Assembly: GCF_003390325.1 (NCBI RefSeq)
Contig: NZ_QUOK01000001.1
Location: 558,001-622,000, forward strand
Length of the DNA stretch: 64,000 nt
Source: Rhodohalobacter sp. SW132
Lineage (GTDB): Bacteria; Bacteroidota; Rhodothermia; Balneolales; Balneolaceae
Direction of reading: 5' to 3'
Of this stretch, positions 8,777 to 18,424 are shown piece by piece. Positions within the stretch are counted from its first letter, which is position 1. Every line of letters begins with the position of its first letter. The position numbers and the translations under genes were made by a program. Under the pieces are notes generated by a model, which saw nothing but the letters and a program-made list of their open reading frames with translations, searched no databases and was not told the origin of the DNA.

Positions 8777-8946
8777 GGCAGGTCTCCTGGCTCATTGGAA
8801 TCTTCGGTCCGCCTTCCCGCTTATTTTTGGGCTTAAGCAGTGGCACCGGGCCGAAGTCGTCAATTTACAGTTGCGGGTACAGCTCCCGTTTTTCACGGGA
8901 TTCCCTTTTCATTCCGAAGCCGCACAATTGCCGGCACCGAAACACC
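8777..8946 (-). promoter_or_regulatory. Cobalamin (adenosylcobalamin) riboswitch upstream of nrdB-nrdA
   Basis: Read on the minus strand, this stretch begins GGTGTTTCGGTGCCGG, then has AAAAGGGAATCCCGTGAAAA, the B12 box GTACCCGCAACTGTAA, a variable stem, and ends with AGCCAGGAGACCTGCC, matching the cobalamin riboswitch core in the right order and spacing. The direction points to nrdB, whose ATG lies about 170 bases downstream. In known cases bound B12 lowers expression of the gene behind it. I could not resolve the expression platform; the leader between 8611 and 8776 contains a small hairpin but no clear terminator with a T tract, so translational control is more likely. Confidence 0.93.
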
Positions 8947-9238
8947 TTATCTCACACGTATAACTTGATGAAAATTAAGTCGCTAAACAATCTTACTTTT
9001 CCACAAAATGGCGAAGTTGTCCACAATATTCAGGAGAAATAGGAAATTTCAGAGATCGAAAAAGCAGAAACCTACCGTTTGTGTTTCCTGAGATTGGTAA
9101 ATATCAGTGATTCTCAACCAAGATTTTGCCCCCAGACGCTGACGATGAACCGCATTCATATGCTATGTTTTGGCCCTCGTGATGTAACTATGTTATAAGT
9201 GATAGCCATTATTCGGACAAATTTAATCAATCACCAAA
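8947..9238. other. Divergent intergenic region, riboswitch promoter side
   Basis: About 290 bases between the 5' end of the minus-strand riboswitch and the plus-strand lipoprotein. It must hold the promoter for the nrd transcript and probably that of the lipoprotein gene. No ORF, hairpin or repeat stands out. Confidence 0.5.
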
Positions 9239-9817
9239 ATGATGAGGAAATTGAACGGTCTCATAGCCCTGGCGTTCATTTTTGTGATAAGCGCTCTTGT
9301 TCTTTCCTCGTGTTATACACAGGTGAAACCCTCGGTTTCCAAATTTAGTAATCCTGCCTATCCTCCACTGCCAGACCGTATTTTGCAGCTTGCCCCTGAG
9401 AACTCCGACCTTATCCAACTTGGAATAGAAAAAGAAAAAACTTTGAAAGATATTGCAATGAGGCTGGAATGGGAGGGATTTTCCATCTGCCATATCGATG
9501 AGGAGATTCAGACACTTGCCGCTCAGCAGCGATTCAGGAATGAACGGTTTACGCTGCAAATCAACCTTATTAAGTCAGGTGATATTTTAGAAGGCATTAT
9601 CATCTGGAGTCCCCCACGGTCATTTCCACATCCTATGTCACCCAGAAAAAGTAACCCACAACGCTGGCACAAAGCTTATCGTGATAGAAATCTCTCGTCA
9701 AAGAATGCCAAAGCATTTGCAATTGGAACCTTTCACCTGCTGCACATTCCGCATCATTCCCTTACATTTGAATCAGGATATCAGCTAAACGTTGGCACCG
9801 CTGGTTTTTGCAGGTAA
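9239..9817 (+). CDS. Uncharacterised lipoprotein
   Basis: A 192-residue protein that starts MMRKLNGLIALAFIFVISAL and continues VLSSC, a clear lipoprotein signal with the lipidated cysteine at about residue 28. ATG codons at 9239 and 9242 are both possible starts. The mature part is mixed polar and hydrophobic with no domain I recognise; there are segments rich in proline and serine (SPPRSFPHPMSPRKSNP). It is transcribed away from the nrd riboswitch and stands alone. Membrane-attached location is inferred from the lipobox; function is unknown. Confidence 0.65.
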   Translation: MMRKLNGLIALAFIFVISALVLSSCYTQVKPSVSKFSNPAYPPLPDRILQLAPENSDLIQLGIEKEKTLKDIAMRLEWEGFSICHIDEEIQTLAAQQRFRNERFTLQINLIKSGDILEGIIIWSPPRSFPHPMSPRKSNPQRWHKAYRDRNLSSKNAKAFAIGTFHLLHIPHHSLTFESGYQLNVGTAGFCR

Positions 9818-9978
9818 TGCAAGATCATCGTTTATTACACAGATCAAGCTTTATCTATTCTTGCATCGCTTTCTTATATTTGGACGAAACAAATCGTTAC
9901 GCGATCGATAAACCCATATCAGCTTATTTACCTAACTGAGATCGACCGGAACGGACAGAACATTTTTAGCCATATTTC

Positions 9979-10494
9979 ATGTACCAGCAATTTCATATCA
10001 ACATCCAGTATAAATCACGCGAACGCCGAATTCTGAATGCCGTGCTTGCGCTGGCTACAGGTGTACTGACGCTCATCTATCCCAGCTTTCTCTACCTGAT
10101 TGCCGGCGGATACCTGATTGCTCTCGGTTTGATGTTTCTCTATTTTAAAATTCCTGCTATTATCGCCGCTTTCCCCATTCTTTTCGGTGCACTGATTTTT
10201 GCCATGCCCGACCTGATTCCGATCTCATTTGCCGCATTTCTCGGGCTTTTTGGCTTGCTGCTGCTGCTGAGTTTCGGATTTATGTTTATGGGGGTTCTTA
10301 CCCTCATTTTAGCAGCGCTGATCTTGTCAAATCCTGATTCTGTCGCTTATTTAATTGCCGCATTTCTCCTGCTCTACGGTTTTTCAAACCTGATCAAGCT
10401 TTTCCAAAAAAAGAGCGGCGGCGGGCAAAATCCAAACAAGGGACCTGAACCCTTAAAACCCAGGGACAGGGAAGAAATTGTGATCGATGATTAA
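9979..10494 (+). CDS. Small integral membrane protein
   Basis: A 171-residue protein with a short soluble N-terminus, then about six closely spaced hydrophobic segments between residues 22 and 138 (for example YLIAGGYLIALGLMFLYF and AAFLGLFGLLLLLSFGF), and a charged C-terminal tail containing KKSGGGQNPNKG. The internal repetition of short helix pairs resembles small DUF-type membrane proteins such as the HdeD/DUF308 or DUF3096 groups, but I cannot assign it to one. No enzymatic motif is visible. It is a single gene, followed by a repeat-bearing convergent gap. Confidence 0.7.
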   Translation: MYQQFHINIQYKSRERRILNAVLALATGVLTLIYPSFLYLIAGGYLIALGLMFLYFKIPAIIAAFPILFGALIFAMPDLIPISFAAFLGLFGLLLLLSFGFMFMGVLTLILAALILSNPDSVAYLIAAFLLLYGFSNLIKLFQKKSGGGQNPNKGPEPLKPRDREEIVIDD

Positions 10495-10639
10495 TGTCGC
10501 CTTTTTGGTAAGCTATTCAGATTGTGTCAGCGGATGAGTCATCCATAAATCATTATTGATCCAGCGTGACTCGAATTTTTGAAGAACTCATCTGATGACG
10601 GTACGACATTTTATCGATCGCGCTACGCCAATGTCATGT

Positions 10640-10800
10640 AATTGATGTAGTTACGGATATGTTGGATGAGAATCTTCACCAGAGAAATTCGCTTCATCTG
10701 GTGAATTGTCCGGCCTTCACATTATTCATTGTATACCAGTATAAATTAACCTTTAGCCCTCTACACTCATCCGATGACGAGAAGTCATCGGATGAGGATA
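10640..10800 (-). repeat. Two-hairpin intergenic repeat, copy 1
   Basis: The stretch holds two hairpins: TTCACCAGA/TCTGGTGAA (10675-10705) and CTCATCCGATGAC/GTCATCGGATGAG (10766-10796). Its reverse complement aligns along its length with 56620-56800: same hairpin order, the shared block GATGAAGCGAATT, and similar spacers (AGGGCTA, AATGTGAAGG versus AATGTAAAGG). The two copies lie in opposite orientation in unrelated intergenic gaps. Further half-copies of the CTCATCYGATGAC arm occur nearby at about 10527 and 10586. No ORF is present. The rest of the gap 10495-10851 holds nothing else I recognise. Confidence 0.8.
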
Positions 10801-10851
10801 TTTTTAAGCCCATAAATCAGCATTGAGATGACACTAATCTGAAACGTTTGC

Positions 10852-11622
10852 TCAGTTCAAATCATCCAGCAGCTCACGGGCCTCTTCCAGCTTACGGGGA
10901 TCATCCATCGTCCGGGGCTCCATCTCAATAATTTTTTCGAGAACCTCTTTGGCTTTCTCATCCTCTCCCACTTCCAGGTAATATCGGGCGAGATCGAGAC
11001 GAATGAGGATATGGTTATCATCAAGGTCAACAGCTTTCAAAAGATACTCCTCTGCTTTCTCATTACTTGCATCCGGTATCCCTCCGGATATAAATCTCGC
11101 AGCGATTCGTTCTGTCCGGCCGACATTTGCCACATCCCGGTGCCAGACACCCCAAAAGTGCCACACAGGAGCATAATCCGGTATTAACTCGGCAGCTTTT
11201 TCGATCACATCCCGAATTTCATGTGCTGTGCGGATCCGGTCACGGTTTCCCATAACATCGGTCATCCGCCCTTTTGCTACCGCATAGGCATAATGGGAAA
11301 AACCTTCATCCGGATGATGTTCAACTGCTTTTTCCGCAAGTTCCAGTGCCTTGTTATACTTTTGTTCCTGTTCTGACTCATCTTCCAGTCGAAATCCTGC
11401 TCTCGCATAGAGAAGACTGGCATTCCAGAGCGCATCAAAGTTTTCAGGATCCTGCTCCAGTACTCTTTCATACAATTCGAGAGCTTCAGGCTCATTACCG
11501 CTGTCAAACTTCTCTTTTGCCTCTTCATTCCACTCTTCTACAGAACTACTTTGTGCAATGGCTGCGGAATGGATCACAAAAAGAAGACACACCAAACAGT
11601 AAAATATCTGTTGAATTTTCAT
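10852..11622 (-). CDS. Exported tetratricopeptide-repeat protein
   Basis: A 256-residue protein with a Sec signal peptide (MKIQQIFYCLVCLLFVIHSA, cleavage likely after AIAQ) followed by TPR helices: AKEKFDSGNEPEALELYERV, then a second unit around residues 60-100 and a C-terminal unit ARYYLEVGEDEKAKEVLEKI. The middle part, with YAPVWHFWGVWHRDVANV and a RTERIAARFI segment, resembles proteins often annotated as similar to regulators of microtubule dynamics, a TPR family found in many FCB genomes. A scaffold or protein-binding role in the periplasm is likely; the partner cannot be told. It converges on the membrane protein gene to its left. Confidence 0.8.
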   Translation of the reverse strand: MKIQQIFYCLVCLLFVIHSAAIAQSSSVEEWNEEAKEKFDSGNEPEALELYERVLEQDPENFDALWNASLLYARAGFRLEDESEQEQKYNKALELAEKAVEHHPDEGFSHYAYAVAKGRMTDVMGNRDRIRTAHEIRDVIEKAAELIPDYAPVWHFWGVWHRDVANVGRTERIAARFISGGIPDASNEKAEEYLLKAVDLDDNHILIRLDLARYYLEVGEDEKAKEVLEKIIEMEPRTMDDPRKLEEARELLDDLN

Positions 11623-11849
11623 GGGATGGAACCTTGATTTTTAATTTAACGGCAGTTGACATCAGCCTCATTCTGTTGACATAACAGAATATACGCCAAA
11701 TCCGTTGATCTTTATCGTAGGGTATGAACGTTTAACTCACAAATGCCAGCTATCCGGATTGATACGGAGGTTGCGCAATACGCCGAAATTCTCTTATTTC
11801 CATCAGAAACTCAATCGCTGGAATTTCGATTTCACTCAATCTTCTTGTC

Positions 11850-13580
11850 TTGCCATCAAGTATAGTTGCTGCACTTTCACTCCTTCTTTTTTTCATCGGA
11901 TACCGATACTATTCGCGGTTTTTGGCAGAGAAAATCTATCAGCTCGACCCTGACTACATGACTCCGGCTCACCGGTTTAATGATGGTGTTGACTATGTTC
12001 CGGCCAATAAATTTGTGCTGCTGGGGCACCATTTCACATCCATTGCGGGTGCGGCTCCCATTGTAGGGCCGGCCATCGCGGTTTACTGGGGCTGGCTGCC
12101 GGCGATGCTCTGGGTGGTATTCGGAACCCTCTTTGCCGCCGGCGTGCACGATTTCGGAACGATGGTACTTTCGGTCAGGAACAGGGGCCAATCCGTTGGG
12201 ATTTTGGCGGATAAGCTGGTGGGGCACCGCGCTAAGCTGCTCTTTCTCTTTATCATTCTGATCCTGGTGTTGATGGTAAACGCCGTGTTTGCCTGGGTGA
12301 TCTCCAGCCTCTTTATCAGTTTTCCATCGAGTGTGCTCTCCATTTTCATTCAGATTCCTCTTGCTATCTGGATCGGTTTCCGGGCCTACCGAAAAACCGG
12401 CAGCATGGTGATACCCTCAGTCATCGTTCTGGTTGTGATGTACGCCACTGCCGTTATCGCCAGCTACGTGCCGCTGCTGCAGATCGACCTGGTCAGCTAT
12501 TTTGGCGGCGAGGAAGCAACGTCATGGTTTGGTTTGTCGGCCACCGAGTGGGCTTTTCTTACCTGGATCATCATCCTGATGACCTATGTCTATTTTGCCT
12601 CCACACTGCCGGTATGGATGCTGCTGCAGCCGCGCGATCTGATCAACGCGTACCAGCTTATTTTTGGCCTGGTTATTCTATACCTGGCGTTGTTCATCAC
12701 CAGCCCCGAAATTACGGCCCCCGCCACAAATCCCAACACCGGTGATGTGAGCTGGTTTCCACTGCTCTTTATTACCATCGCCTGCGGGGCGATATCCGGG
12801 TTTCACGGACTGGTCTCCTCAGGTACTACGGCCAAACAGCTCGACAAAGAGACTGATGCACGATTCGTTGGATACCTGGGAGCCATCGGGGAAGGATCGC
12901 TGGCGCTGATCACCATTGTGGCGATCGTCACCTATTTTAATACCACCGGTGAGTTCCTGGAACACTATCACTCCTTTGAAGCTGCCGGGGCAACCGGACT
13001 CGCCATTTTTGTTGAAGGCGCCGCGTACCTCGCAACAGGGTTGATGATTCCGCTCCAGGCTGCAGAAACGATTATTGCCGTGATCGTCATCAGTTTTGCC
13101 GCCACCACGCTCGATACCTCCGTTCGCCTGATGCGCTACATTATCAACGAACTGGGAGAGGAGTACTCCATCAAACCGCTGAAGCAGATGCATCCATCCA
13201 CCATGATAGCGGTTGGTTTGAGTGCGGCTCTTGTTTTGCTGCCTGAGGGACCCCGCGGGCTTGGCTCGGGGGGATATCTCCTTTGGCCGCTTTTCGGCAC
13301 TTCCAACCAGCTATTGGCGGGAATCAGTTTGTTGCTTGTCACCATCTGGCTGAAAAGAAAAGGGCGCAGCATCATATACACGCTGATCCCGATGCTCTTT
13401 GTGCTGTTTATGACCCTATGGGCGATGACCGAGCAGGTGGTGTTTCAGTGGTCGGGCTACGGAGAGGCGGACGCCAACCTGCTGCTCTTCAGCTTCGGGG
13501 CGCTTATTCTTGGATTTACAATCTGGATCTTTTTGGAGGCGATAAACTTATTCAGAAAAGAGAGCCAGCAGAACTCATAG
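11850..13580 (+). CDS. cstA: Carbon starvation protein CstA-type transporter
   Basis: A 576-residue, multi-pass membrane protein (about 16 hydrophobic segments) with the CstA N-terminal signature SRFLAEKIYQLDPDYMTPAHRFNDGVDYVP and GHHFTSIAGAAPIVGPAIAV. CstA proteins take up peptides or pyruvate during carbon limitation. CHGLVSSGTTAKQL-like sequence (GFHGLVSSGTTAKQLDKETD) and DTSVRLMRYIINEL are also typical. The start is TTG at 11850, which gives MPSSIVAALSLLLFFIGYRY, aligning well with family starts; no ATG lies nearby in frame. It is monocistronic. Peptide uptake would fit the peptidase-rich content of this region, but that link is inference. Confidence 0.92.
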   Translation: MPSSIVAALSLLLFFIGYRYYSRFLAEKIYQLDPDYMTPAHRFNDGVDYVPANKFVLLGHHFTSIAGAAPIVGPAIAVYWGWLPAMLWVVFGTLFAAGVHDFGTMVLSVRNRGQSVGILADKLVGHRAKLLFLFIILILVLMVNAVFAWVISSLFISFPSSVLSIFIQIPLAIWIGFRAYRKTGSMVIPSVIVLVVMYATAVIASYVPLLQIDLVSYFGGEEATSWFGLSATEWAFLTWIIILMTYVYFASTLPVWMLLQPRDLINAYQLIFGLVILYLALFITSPEITAPATNPNTGDVSWFPLLFITIACGAISGFHGLVSSGTTAKQLDKETDARFVGYLGAIGEGSLALITIVAIVTYFNTTGEFLEHYHSFEAAGATGLAIFVEGAAYLATGLMIPLQAAETIIAVIVISFAATTLDTSVRLMRYIINELGEEYSIKPLKQMHPSTMIAVGLSAALVLLPEGPRGLGSGGYLLWPLFGTSNQLLAGISLLLVTIWLKRKGRSIIYTLIPMLFVLFMTLWAMTEQVVFQWSGYGEADANLLLFSFGALILGFTIWIFLEAINLFRKESQQNS

Positions 13581-13881
13581 CCCACATCTGCTCCCCCGAG
13601 CTTGTTTTGATTGCCTACGTCATCAAAACTGTACTTCCCCATCCGTGGAGGGTAGAAATCCCTGACCTACCGGCCACACTTGGTCCCGGTTTTATGGAAA
13701 TGAGACACCTTCCAAGCGATTTCCGCAGGCAAAGCAGAGGTGGTGCGACCAAGCTTTAACTTGCTTATGATTTTCGAGCACCGTTCGGGAAGCTCGTCAA
13801 TTACACTTCTCCCCTTCATGCAGCATGCTTTTCCCTGGAGGAACTGGAGGAAGGGGAAAATGAGAGGAGTGCGGCCCCAAC
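13581..13881. other. Gap between convergent cstA and DUF2237 gene
   Basis: About 300 bases. The translated frames are short and show nothing recognisable; the sequence has the look of worn coding DNA but I cannot name a parent gene. No clear terminator was found. Confidence 0.4.
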
Positions 13882-14250
13882 TTACTCCTTCACCGCAAAC
13901 GACACCAGCGTATCCAGGTCTACGATTTCCAGTGTTTTTTCATGAGTCGCTTCCAGTTTTACTTTCGGCGCTTTTCCAGCCCGATACGCCTCCAGCCATC
14001 TGGGAGCACATAAACACCAGCGATCACCCGGTTTTAATCCCGGGAAATTCCACTGTGGCTTTGGCGTTGACAGGTCATTACCTTTCGATTTAGAAAATTC
14101 CAGAAACTCTTCTGTCATTACCGCACATACGGTATGAATACCGTGATCCTGCGGACCCGTATTGCAGCATCCATCGCGATAAAAACCGGTCATCGGGTCT
14201 TCGCTGCAGGCGATCAGTTTGGTGCCAAAAATGTTTTTCTCAGGTTCCAT
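13882..14250 (-). CDS. DUF2237 family protein
   Basis: A 122-residue protein almost entirely covered by the conserved DUF2237 pattern: SEDPMTGFYRDGCCNTGPQD, then HTVCAVMTEEFLEFSKSKGN, FPGLKPGDRWCLCAPRWLEA and a closing EATHEKTLEIV. The clustered cysteines (GCCNTG, WCLC) are invariant in the family and suggest metal or redox chemistry, but no biochemical function is established that I know of. It is a single gene transcribed towards cstA and divergent from uvrA. Confidence 0.9.
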   Translation of the reverse strand: MEPEKNIFGTKLIACSEDPMTGFYRDGCCNTGPQDHGIHTVCAVMTEEFLEFSKSKGNDLSTPKPQWNFPGLKPGDRWCLCAPRWLEAYRAGKAPKVKLEATHEKTLEIVDLDTLVSFAVKE

Positions 14251-14485
14251 AGGCTATTTCTTAGTCTGTCAATTTCATTATAAAAATTCGAAGAAGTATT
14301 TCTTCAAAGATGATCTGTTATACCAACATAATCAATTATCCTTTGGAAGAGTTGCCTGTCGACGTAATTCAGACGAACGTTGTCGCACTACTGACTCGTT
14401 ACACTATTTCGCAAAGATCCGTAATTCAGAATCAAAGCAATTATTCGTATCTTAACTGTTTAGTCAACACTACATTTATCACTGC

Positions 14486-17305
14486 ATGAGCAACCCCAAA
14501 GCGGAACCAGCTGCCCCATCAAAAAACGGAACTCCCGCACAAGAGCGGCCCATTGTTGTAAAAGGAGCACGTGTCCACAATCTCAAAAATATTGATGTTG
14601 AGATCCCTCGTAATAAATTAACCGTCATTACCGGCGTATCGGGTTCGGGTAAATCGAGCCTGGCATTTGATACGATCTACGCCGAAGGACAGCGCCGGTA
14701 CGTGGAGAGCCTTTCGAGCTATGCACGTCAGTTCCTGGAGCGGATGGACAAGCCCGATGTGGACTACATGCACGGCATCTCGCCCGCCATGGCGATTCAA
14801 CAGAAAACCACTTCCTCCAACCCGCGGTCAACAGTAGGAACCACCACCGAAATTTATGACTACGTCCGACTGCTTTTTGCACGGATCGGCAGAACCATAT
14901 CCCCAAAATCCGGAAAAGAAGTTCAAAAAGATTCCACAAAAACCATCCTCAAAGAGCTTTATGAGCAGTTTGATGATGGAACGAAATTCTACGTTCTATT
15001 TCCGATCGATCTGCGCGAGGGGCGAAAAATAGAGGAACATCTCGCCGTTCTGAAAGAGAAAGGTCTCACGCGGATATTGAATGTGAAAGATGAATCCATG
15101 ACCGATCTATCGCGTGATGAAGTGGATCCAAAAAGTATCAAACCGAAAACACACCGGGTGCTGATCGACCGGCTTGCGCTTAAGCAGGATGACGGTACCC
15201 GCAGCCGGATTGCAGATTCTCTTGAAACGGCCTTTCGTGAAGGAAGCGGGCGATGTTCCGTATTGATTCGCGGCGGAGAGGAACTGCCGTTCAGCGAGCG
15301 CTTTGAGCGCGACGGTATGGAGTTCCTGGAACCCTCACCACAGATGTTCTCCTTTAATAATCCATTTGGCGCATGTGATTCATGCGAAGGATTTGGAAAA
15401 GTATCCGGGATTGATGAAGACCTGGTGATTCCCGATCACGATAAATCACTACGCAATGGCGCCATCGCCCCGTTTGATTCGCCCAAATTCAGCAGCAACC
15501 TGAAGGATCTGATCAAAGTGGCGGCTAAGTACCAGCTGCCGATTGATGTTCCCTATAAAGATCTCGATAAGGAGACGAAGAAAATCATTTGGAACGGGAA
15601 AGATCAATACGTTGGAATCCGCGGGTTTTTTGAACAGGTGAAGAGTCAGTTTTATAAAGTTCACATGCGGGTTTTTTACTCACGCTATCGCGGATACAGC
15701 CGCTGCCCGGAGTGTGAAGGATATCGTGTGAGGAAAGATGCGCTCTACGTTATTGTAGGCGGACTCCATATCGGGGAAGTTACCGAAATGACGATCGGGC
15801 ACGCCCGTGAGTTTTTTGATGATCTGAAGATCACCGATTTTGAGCAGGAAGTGGCAGGACAGATTTTATATGAGATCCGCAAGCGGCTGAAATACCTGGA
15901 TGAAGTCGGGCTGGACTACCTGACGCTCGACCGGCTGACAAATACGCTCAGCGGCGGTGAATCGCAGCGTATCAGCCTGGCGAACTCACTCGGCAGCTCG
16001 CTTATCGGAAGTCTCTATGTGCTTGATGAACCGACCATCGGGCTTCATCCACGCGATAACGACCGGCTGATCAACATTCTGAAATCACTTCGTGATATCG
16101 GAAACACCGTTTTGGTGGTTGAGCACGATCCCGAGATGATGAAAGCCGCTGACAACATTATTGATATCGGACCATTTGCCGGTTCACACGGTGGCGAAGT
16201 TGTGTTTAGCGGATCGTATGAGAATCTATTGAAAGCCAAAACCCTGACCGGCAAATACCTGAGCGGACGGATGGAGATTCCGATTCCTGAGAAGCGCAGA
16301 AAAGGAAACGGAAAATCGATCTCTATTACCGGAGCAACCGAACACAACCTGAAGAGTATTGATGTGGATTTCCCGCTCGGGAAACTGATCTGTGTGACGG
16401 GTGTTTCAGGATCGGGTAAATCCACCCTGGTGCACGACACACTTTACGCACACATTCAGAAGCAGCTTGGCACATGGAAAGAGAAGGTTGGGCGAAACCG
16501 CGGAATTGACGGCGTTCGAAATGTTGAGGCTGTTGAGATGGTGGATCAAAGCCCGATCGGGCGTTCCACGCGTTCCAATCCTGCTACCTATACCAAGGCG
16601 TTTGATGGCATCCGTGATCTTTTTTCCAATACACGTCAGTCAAAGATCATGGGCTATACACCCGGTCACTTCTCCTTCAATGTGCCGGGCGGGCGATGTG
16701 AAAGCTGCCAGGGCGAGGGCGTTCAGAAAATTGAGATGCAGTTTATGGCTGACATCGAACTGGTGTGCGAGGAGTGCAGCGGCACACGCTTTAGGAAAGA
16801 TATTCTGCAGGTAAAATACCGCGGACATAACATTCACGATGTGCTGGAGATGAGTGTGAGCGACGCGATTGAGTTTTTTGTGGATGAAACATCCATTATC
16901 AGTAAGCTGCAGCCACTTGAGGATGTTGGGCTTGGCTACCTGAAACTGGGTCAGAGTGCCACAACGCTATCCGGCGGGGAGGCACAGCGGGTGAAGCTGG
17001 CCAAATTCTTATCCAAAACGAACACCGATCAAACCCTCTACTTTTTTGATGAACCGACCACCGGCCTGCATTTTGAAGATATCTCCAAGCTGCTGAAATC
17101 GTTTAACGAACTTGTGAACCAGGGGCATTCGGTGATTATCATCGAACACAACCTGGATGTGATTAAAGCGGCCGACTGGCTGATCGATATCGGTCCTGAA
17201 GGCGGGTTCAGAGGCGGGCAGATTGTAGGTACCGGCACGCCTGAAGAGATTGCGGAAATTGAAGAGAGCCATACGGGACGTTTTTTGAGGGATGTTTTGG
17301 GTTAG
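14486..17305 (+). CDS. uvrA: Excinuclease ABC subunit A
   Basis: Damage-recognition ATPase of nucleotide excision repair, 939 residues, the usual length. Two ABC modules are visible: Walker [10 protein letters not shown] at 50-58 and a second GVSGSGKST in the C-terminal half; signature motifs [14 protein letters not shown] and [14 protein letters not shown]; Walker B segments [13 protein letters not shown] and [13 protein letters not shown]. Zinc-binding cysteines appear as CDSCEGFGK and CPECEGYRV in the first half and CESCQGEG with CEECSGTRF in the second. All catalytic features of a functional UvrA are present. ATG 14486 starts a short Pro/Ala-rich leader before the conserved [14 protein letters not shown]. 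Confidence 0.98.
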   Translation: MSNPKAEPAAPSKNGTPAQERPIVVKGARVHNLKNIDVEIPRNKLTVITGVSGSGKSSLAFDTIYAEGQRRYVESLSSYARQFLERMDKPDVDYMHGISPAMAIQQKTTSSNPRSTVGTTTEIYDYVRLLFARIGRTISPKSGKEVQKDSTKTILKELYEQFDDGTKFYVLFPIDLREGRKIEEHLAVLKEKGLTRILNVKDESMTDLSRDEVDPKSIKPKTHRVLIDRLALKQDDGTRSRIADSLETAFREGSGRCSVLIRGGEELPFSERFERDGMEFLEPSPQMFSFNNPFGACDSCEGFGKVSGIDEDLVIPDHDKSLRNGAIAPFDSPKFSSNLKDLIKVAAKYQLPIDVPYKDLDKETKKIIWNGKDQYVGIRGFFEQVKSQFYKVHMRVFYSRYRGYSRCPECEGYRVRKDALYVIVGGLHIGEVTEMTIGHAREFFDDLKITDFEQEVAGQILYEIRKRLKYLDEVGLDYLTLDRLTNTLSGGESQRISLANSLGSSLIGSLYVLDEPTIGLHPRDNDRLINILKSLRDIGNTVLVVEHDPEMMKAADNIIDIGPFAGSHGGEVVFSGSYENLLKAKTLTGKYLSGRMEIPIPEKRRKGNGKSISITGATEHNLKSIDVDFPLGKLICVTGVSGSGKSTLVHDTLYAHIQKQLGTWKEKVGRNRGIDGVRNVEAVEMVDQSPIGRSTRSNPATYTKAFDGIRDLFSNTRQSKIMGYTPGHFSFNVPGGRCESCQGEGVQKIEMQFMADIELVCEECSGTRFRKDILQVKYRGHNIHDVLEMSVSDAIEFFVDETSIISKLQPLEDVGLGYLKLGQSATTLSGGEAQRVKLAKFLSKTNTDQTLYFFDEPTTGLHFEDISKLLKSFNELVNQGHSVIIIEHNLDVIKAADWLIDIGPEGGFRGGQIVGTGTPEEIAEIEESHTGRFLRDVLG

Positions 17306-17717
17306 GGGAAGGCAAATGAGAAATAAAACTGTACGGGTGGTGCTCGCAACGGCGCGAAGGCGCAGCTTGTAGATTGATGGATGTGACTTTATCTTCGCCA
17401 TCGGGCTCGCGGCGGCGCAATGGCGCAGTGTTGGGGTGAGTGGGTATTCAATTCTGTTTTGATTAATGAAAGATTGATGTGCCTTTCATTAAATTACGTT
17501 CATTTTAGTACTTTAAATTAATTTGTAACAATCATCTTGCTAAAGCCTCTTGTAGTCAGGAGCATTCTATTAATCCGGCAGTCTTCTGCTCCGGGAGTGA
17601 TGAACATGTGCCAGGTCGTTATGCCTTTTGGGGTGTTTCGGGTTGATTAAGCGCTTATCTCAAAATCGGTTCGGATTCTGCAAAAAAAGCTAACTGAAAA
17701 ACCTTATTCAATTTATT
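17306..17717. other. Intergenic region with two copies of a GC-rich 23-mer
   Basis: About 410 bases. Near its left end the 23-mer CTCGCAACGGCGCGAAGGCG(CAG) at 17343 recurs as CTCGCGGCGGCGCAATGGCG(CAG) at 17406, 19 of 23 positions the same, spaced 63 bp. The remainder is AT-rich and must contain the promoter of the beta-barrel gene. No ORF is supported. Confidence 0.5.
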
Positions 17718-18344
17718 ATGATGAAAAAACTAACAACTGCTGTCCTATCGATCTTCGTGATCGTTTCATTCGGGCTTACACATCAAGTAAATGCGCAAAG
17801 TCCGATTGATTTTGGGGTCAAAGGCGGACTCAATTTTGCAACCTTATCCAGTGATGATGATGTGGACTCAAGGTCCGGATTTCATGCCGGACTCGTCCTG
17901 GACTTTTCCCTTCCCATGCTTCCTTTGGGAGTGGAATCGGGCCTTTACTATACGCAGAAAGGTGCGGAGTTTACAGAGGAAGGAATCACAATCACTGGAA
18001 AACTCGACTATATCGAAATTCCCGTTCTTGCTAAGATCAGTGTGGGCCCTCCGGGACCATTTAGTCCACATATAGTAGCAGGGCCATATGCTGCCTATAA
18101 TATTAATTCTGAATTGGAAGCTTCCAGCGGATCCGCATCATTCTCTGAAGATTTTAGTAATGAGACAACCGATCTTGATTTTGGTGGTATCGTAGGAGTA
18201 GGTGCTGATTTCAATTTTGGAATCACCAAACTGAATGTATCTGCACGCTACAGTTTTGGGTTTTCAAACATCAACGACACTGAGTTTGAAGTAGACGACG
18301 AAAAAAACCGTGTCTTTATGATTTCTGCAGGAATCATGTTTTAA
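17718..18344 (+). CDS. Outer-membrane beta-barrel protein (PorT-like family)
   Basis: A 208-residue protein with a Sec signal (MMKKLTTAVLSIFVIVSFGL, cleavage after VNAQ), then an opening strand IDFGVKGGLNFATLSSDDDV typical of the OMP_b-brl_2/PorT-like barrels of Bacteroidota. Alternating-residue strands and the aromatic end (NRVFMISAGIMF) support an eight-stranded outer-membrane barrel. The segment GLYYTQKGAEF is another family hallmark. Its specific role is unknown; members include gliding/secretion accessory proteins and many orphans. A strong terminator follows. Confidence 0.87.
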   Translation: MMKKLTTAVLSIFVIVSFGLTHQVNAQSPIDFGVKGGLNFATLSSDDDVDSRSGFHAGLVLDFSLPMLPLGVESGLYYTQKGAEFTEEGITITGKLDYIEIPVLAKISVGPPGPFSPHIVAGPYAAYNINSELEASSGSASFSEDFSNETTDLDFGGIVGVGADFNFGITKLNVSARYSFGFSNINDTEFEVDDEKNRVFMISAGIMF

Positions 18345-18362
18345 ACTTCTCTCATATAAAGT

Positions 18363-18400
18363 GATAGGTTATTACTGCCGATAATAACCTATCTTTTTTA
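18363..18400 (+). terminator. Intrinsic terminator after the beta-barrel gene
   Basis: GATAGGTTATTA (18363-18374) pairs perfectly with TAATAACCTATC (18382-18393), and a run of six T follows. It separates the beta-barrel gene from the ABC exporter operon, which starts 25 bases later. Confidence 0.9.
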
Positions 18401-18424
18401 TTGCAGTGCACTTCATTCTAAACC

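Noticed and set aside
8777-8946. Cobalamin riboswitch controlling the plus-strand lipoprotein at 9239
   Set aside because: The conserved boxes read in order only on the minus strand, towards nrdB.
13581-13881. Remnant of a transposase after cstA
   Set aside because: The short frames looked worn, but I could not identify any transposase motif or inverted repeats.
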